A DNA stretch of 64,000 nt from Mediterraneibacter agrestimuris. Its GTDB lineage: Bacteria; Bacillota; Clostridia; Lachnospirales; Lachnospiraceae. The notes beneath the pieces were generated by a model. That model was not told where the DNA came from and did not search any database. It was given only the letters and a program-made list of their open reading frames with translations. Each line of letters opens with the position of its first letter. Position 1 is the first letter of the stretch. Made by a program: the position numbers and the translations under genes. Location of the stretch: positions 55,186 through 119,185 of the forward strand of contig NZ_CALPDG010000007.1 of the NCBI RefSeq assembly GCF_943193195.1. Direction: 5' to 3'. Below are positions 61,479-64,000 of the stretch, piece by piece.

Positions 61479-62693
61479 ATGGTAAGGAATATTGGATTTG
61501 AACAGGCCAGAGATTTAATGCTTGATTATGCAGAACCTGTCAGTATAGAGCGGGTTTCCCTGGAAGAATGTGCAGGACGCATTCTGGCGCAGGATGTAGT
61601 CGCGCGGGAAAGTGTGCCGGCATTTGACCGTTCGCCATATGACGGGTATGCATTCCGGGCAGTGGATTCGGCGTGTGCTTCTGAGGCGGACCCGGTTATT
61701 CTGCATGTGCTGGAGGAGGTTGCGGCGGGAGATGTTCCAAAGCAGGATGTTACGGAAGGAACTGCCATAAAGATACTCACCGGGGCGCCGATCCCACGGG
61801 GGGCAGATGCAGTTGTAATGTATGAGAAGACGAAATTTACAGAAACAGAAGTGAGTTTAACAGAACCGGTATGCAGCGGTGATAATATTGTCCGGGCAGG
61901 GGAGGATATTTTGCAGGGAGAATTACTGGCAGAAAAAGGAAGCCGGATTGACTGCGGTATAGCCGGTACGTTGTCATCTCAGGGAGAAACTTATCCGCAG
62001 GTGTACCGCAGACCGCGAATCGGTCTGATTACCACCGGGAATGAAGTGGTGGAGTCGGATGGTGAGGTGCCGGAAGGGAAAATCAGAAATACGAACCGCT
62101 ACACATTGGCGGCAGAAGTTTTGAGGAATGGATGTGAGCCAGTCTACATTGGACAGGCAGGAGATGCGATAGAGGAGATAGCAGATCTGATAGAAAAAGG
62201 ATTGGAAACATGTGATGCGCTGCTGCTGACAGGCGGGGTTTCTGTCGGAGATTATGACCTGACACCGGCTGCGATGGAACGGGCGGGCGTTCATATTCTT
62301 GTACGCGGAGTCGGCATGAAACCGGGTATGGCATGCGCTTATGGGGAGAAAGATGGCAAGACGGTTTACGGATTGTCAGGTAATCCGGCATCTGCACTGA
62401 CAGGGTTCTATGCGGTTGCAATGCCGGTTCTGCGGAAGATGACAGGACGGAAAGACTTCATTCCGCAGGAAATTATGGTGACACTGGCAGATGATTTTCC
62501 CAAAAAGAGCCGGTGCACGCGTCTGCTGAGAGGCAGAATGGATTTGAGTGAGGGCACGGTTAAAATGCATATGTCACAAAAACAGGGAAATGTTGTGATC
62601 AGCAGCGCCATCGGATGTGATGTACTGGCGATCGTTCCGGCAGGAAGCGGACCCTTAAGTGCCGGCACCGTGTTGAAAGGGTTTTTATTATGA
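61479..62693 (+). CDS. moeA: Molybdopterin molybdenumtransferase
   Basis: 404 residues from ATG 61479 (GGAG, 9-base gap); earlier in-frame GTG/ATG codons lack a site. Conserved elements: PAFDRSPYDGYAFRAVD, GEDILQGELL, LITTGNEVVESDGEV, LLTGGVSVGDYDLT, GVGMKPGMACAYG and GLSGNPASALTGFY. It inserts molybdate into adenylylated molybdopterin in the cytoplasm. It overlaps the mobBA fusion by four bases. It supplies the cofactor needed by the neighbouring oxidoreductase. Confidence 0.95.
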   Translation: MVRNIGFEQARDLMLDYAEPVSIERVSLEECAGRILAQDVVARESVPAFDRSPYDGYAFRAVDSACASEADPVILHVLEEVAAGDVPKQDVTEGTAIKILTGAPIPRGADAVVMYEKTKFTETEVSLTEPVCSGDNIVRAGEDILQGELLAEKGSRIDCGIAGTLSSQGETYPQVYRRPRIGLITTGNEVVESDGEVPEGKIRNTNRYTLAAEVLRNGCEPVYIGQAGDAIEEIADLIEKGLETCDALLLTGGVSVGDYDLTPAAMERAGVHILVRGVGMKPGMACAYGEKDGKTVYGLSGNPASALTGFYAVAMPVLRKMTGRKDFIPQEIMVTLADDFPKKSRCTRLLRGRMDLSEGTVKMHMSQKQGNVVISSAIGCDVLAIVPAGSGPLSAGTVLKGFLL

Positions 62694-63769
62694 TAAAGCA
62701 GCCATTTCTATTTGCAGTCAGCGGAGTGAAAAATTCGGGAAAGACAACTTTGATCACAAAGTTGATTCCAATATTCAGAAAGTATGGGCTTCGTGTGGCA
62801 ACAATCAAACATGACGGGCACGACTTTGAGACGGATGTGCCGGGAACGGATACCTATGCCCATATGCAGGCAGGCGCATACGGAACAGCAGTTTTTTCAA
62901 AAACGAAGTATATGATCGTAAAACAAGAGGAAACAGCATCAGAACAGGAATTGGCGGAATCTTTTCCGGAGGCGGATATTATCCTTTTGGAAGGGTTTAA
63001 ATACAGTGACTATCCGAAGCTTGAATTGGTACGCAAGGACAACGCGGAGGCGCCGGTTTGTCATAATCATGGCTTAATTGCGGTAGTATCAGATTTTGAT
63101 GTAAAACAAAGCCAGAACAAAGCAGTTCCATTACTGGATCTAAATGATCCGGATGCGGTCGCAGAATTTATTCTGGATTACTGGTTTATTGTGACCAGTC
63201 TGTCTATGATGGTTCTCGCAGGCGGCAAGAGCAGCCGGATGGGAAAAGACAAGTCAGACTTATTGTATGAAGGGCAGACATTTCTCCAGAGACAGATTGA
63301 TAAAGGGAAGGCTTTGGGAATTGCAGATGTTTTCGTATCCGGTTATCAGGGGAGGATGTGTACAGAGCGAATTGTAAAAGACCGTTATCTGCAGAAAGGA
63401 CCATTAGGCGGTCTGGAAGCAACATTCAGGGAAGTGAATACGCCATATTGTCTGGTGATGACAGTGGATGTTCCGCTGGTAACAGTAGAGGTACTAAGAA
63501 CATTGATTCGGGGGTTTCGGAGGGCATGGATGGAAGGGCGCGGAAAGGCGGCATGTGTTTTGAAGCATGGGGAGAGAATAGAACCGTTGCTTGGAATTTA
63601 TCAGACGAATCTGGCAGATGCAATAGAAACAGAAATTGTAGAGGGAAAAGGGCGTGTGTTTTGTTTTCTAGAGAAGATTGGATATGATGTCAGTGAAAGT
63701 GATGTACCGGAAGCAGTTTTTGAAAATATAAACTGGTTTGAAGACTATGAGAAGATGAAACAAATGTGA
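62690..63769 (+). CDS. Fused MobB-MobA, guanine-dinucleotide cofactor synthesis
   Basis: 359 residues in two parts. Residues 1-~165 are MobB, a GTP-binding P-loop protein (GVKNSGKTTLITKLIP, TIKHDGHDFETD, ILLEGFKYSDYPKLEL). Residues ~172-355 are MobA, a nucleotidyltransferase (MVLAGGKSSRMGKDKSDLLY, KGPLGGLEA, MTVDVPLV, EPLLGIYQ). MobA attaches GMP to Mo-molybdopterin to give the MGD form used by DMSO-reductase-family enzymes. Both key loops are intact, so the fusion is probably active. Confidence 0.92.
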   Translation: MIKQPFLFAVSGVKNSGKTTLITKLIPIFRKYGLRVATIKHDGHDFETDVPGTDTYAHMQAGAYGTAVFSKTKYMIVKQEETASEQELAESFPEADIILLEGFKYSDYPKLELVRKDNAEAPVCHNHGLIAVVSDFDVKQSQNKAVPLLDLNDPDAVAEFILDYWFIVTSLSMMVLAGGKSSRMGKDKSDLLYEGQTFLQRQIDKGKALGIADVFVSGYQGRMCTERIVKDRYLQKGPLGGLEATFREVNTPYCLVMTVDVPLVTVEVLRTLIRGFRRAWMEGRGKAACVLKHGERIEPLLGIYQTNLADAIETEIVEGKGRVFCFLEKIGYDVSESDVPEAVFENINWFEDYEKMKQM

Positions 63770-63804
63770 ATGATGTTGTGAATATGGAAAGAGGTTTATA
63801 TCCC

Positions 63805-63846
63805 CCGGACGGCAAAACGTTTTTAGTTTTGCCGTCCGGTTTTTTG
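63805..63846 (+). terminator. Terminator after moeA-mobBA
   Basis: CCGGACGGCAAAAC (63805-63818), a seven-base loop, GTTTTGCCGTCCGG (63826-63839), then TTTTTTT. A perfect 14-bp stem. Confidence 0.93.
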
Positions 63847-63918
63847 TTGTCATGTGTACGATAAGGCAGTTTTGTAACAGCTTTGAAGAGTGGATGAGGA
63901 AATCTTAGATATTTGTGC

Positions 63919-64000
63919 GTAACAGTTCAGCCCAGGACTTTGCACTGGCTGCAAAGTCCGTGAAATAACGTATAGGTAGGGATGCATCAAGCCACCACGA
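63919..64000. repeat. Second copy of the MITE-like element, cut by the window edge
   Basis: Starts GTAACAGTTCAGCC (63919-63932) and matches 49097-49178 with 4 differences in 82 bases. The remainder lies beyond the window. Here it is intergenic, which shows the element is a mobile or repeated unit rather than part of addB. Confidence 0.85.

Overview
The window reads as chromosome from an anaerobic gut Firmicute of the family Lachnospiraceae. This rests on the low-to-moderate GC content, Gram-positive Shine-Dalgarno sites of the GGAGG type in front of almost every gene, clostridial families (DUF3793, DUF3788, flavodiiron protein fused to rubredoxin, AddAB) and a beta-mannan oligosaccharide locus laid out much like those known from Roseburia and its relatives. 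The genus cannot be fixed from the sequence. I see no rRNA, tRNA or CRISPR array.

Positions 1-4400 are an accessory, decaying stretch. It holds an IS110-type transposase remnant with an internal deletion, small DUF genes (one apparently frameshifted near its end), a TetR plus flavodoxin pair bracketed by two copies of a ~74 bp repeat, an orphan HNH-like nuclease, a shredded copy of the MFS transporter gene found intact at 32.2-33.4 kb, a 45-residue FeoB-associated Cys-rich protein, and a GNAT fragment.

Positions 4550-20930 are a LacI-controlled locus for acetylated beta-manno-oligosaccharides. It contains an ABC importer (binding protein plus two permeases), two GH130 phosphorylases, cellobiose/mannobiose 2-epimerase, two SGNH acetyl esterases of CE2 and CE17 type, a phosphohexomutase, a GH1 beta-glucosidase and a fusion of mannose-6-phosphate isomerase with a ROK sugar kinase. 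Together these take imported oligosaccharides to fructose-6-P and glucose-6-P. No endo-mannanase or alpha-galactosidase is present, and the binding-protein gene has an apparent one-base frameshift in its signal peptide. Next come an RpiR regulator with a beta-glucoside PTS and a 6-phospho-beta-glucosidase (21.1-25.3 kb). A rhamnoside region follows (25.4-34.9 kb): GH78, a GPH symporter, an AraC regulator, a GH43-like enzyme, an MFS transporter, DUF3793 and a tandem-domain L-rhamnose-mutarotase-like protein.

Positions 35-64 kb are more core-like. They hold an FMN reductase-type flavoprotein, an asparagine-synthase homologue without the catalytic N-terminal Cys, a four-domain flavodiiron protein, a complete branched-chain amino-acid ABC operon (livJHMGF), addB-addA, a PadR/DUF1700/DUF4097/PspC envelope module, and a molybdenum block. 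The molybdenum block has a MoaE-like gene, a divergent AraC regulator, an FAD oxidoreductase, a molybdopterin oxidoreductase, a four-cluster ferredoxin, moeA and a mobB-mobA fusion. Its three redox genes form the most interesting unassigned metabolic unit.

The second half also carries a family of intergenic palindromic elements with GTAACAGTTCAGCC-type ends. One copy supplies the last 16 codons and the stop codon of addB; another runs off the right edge.
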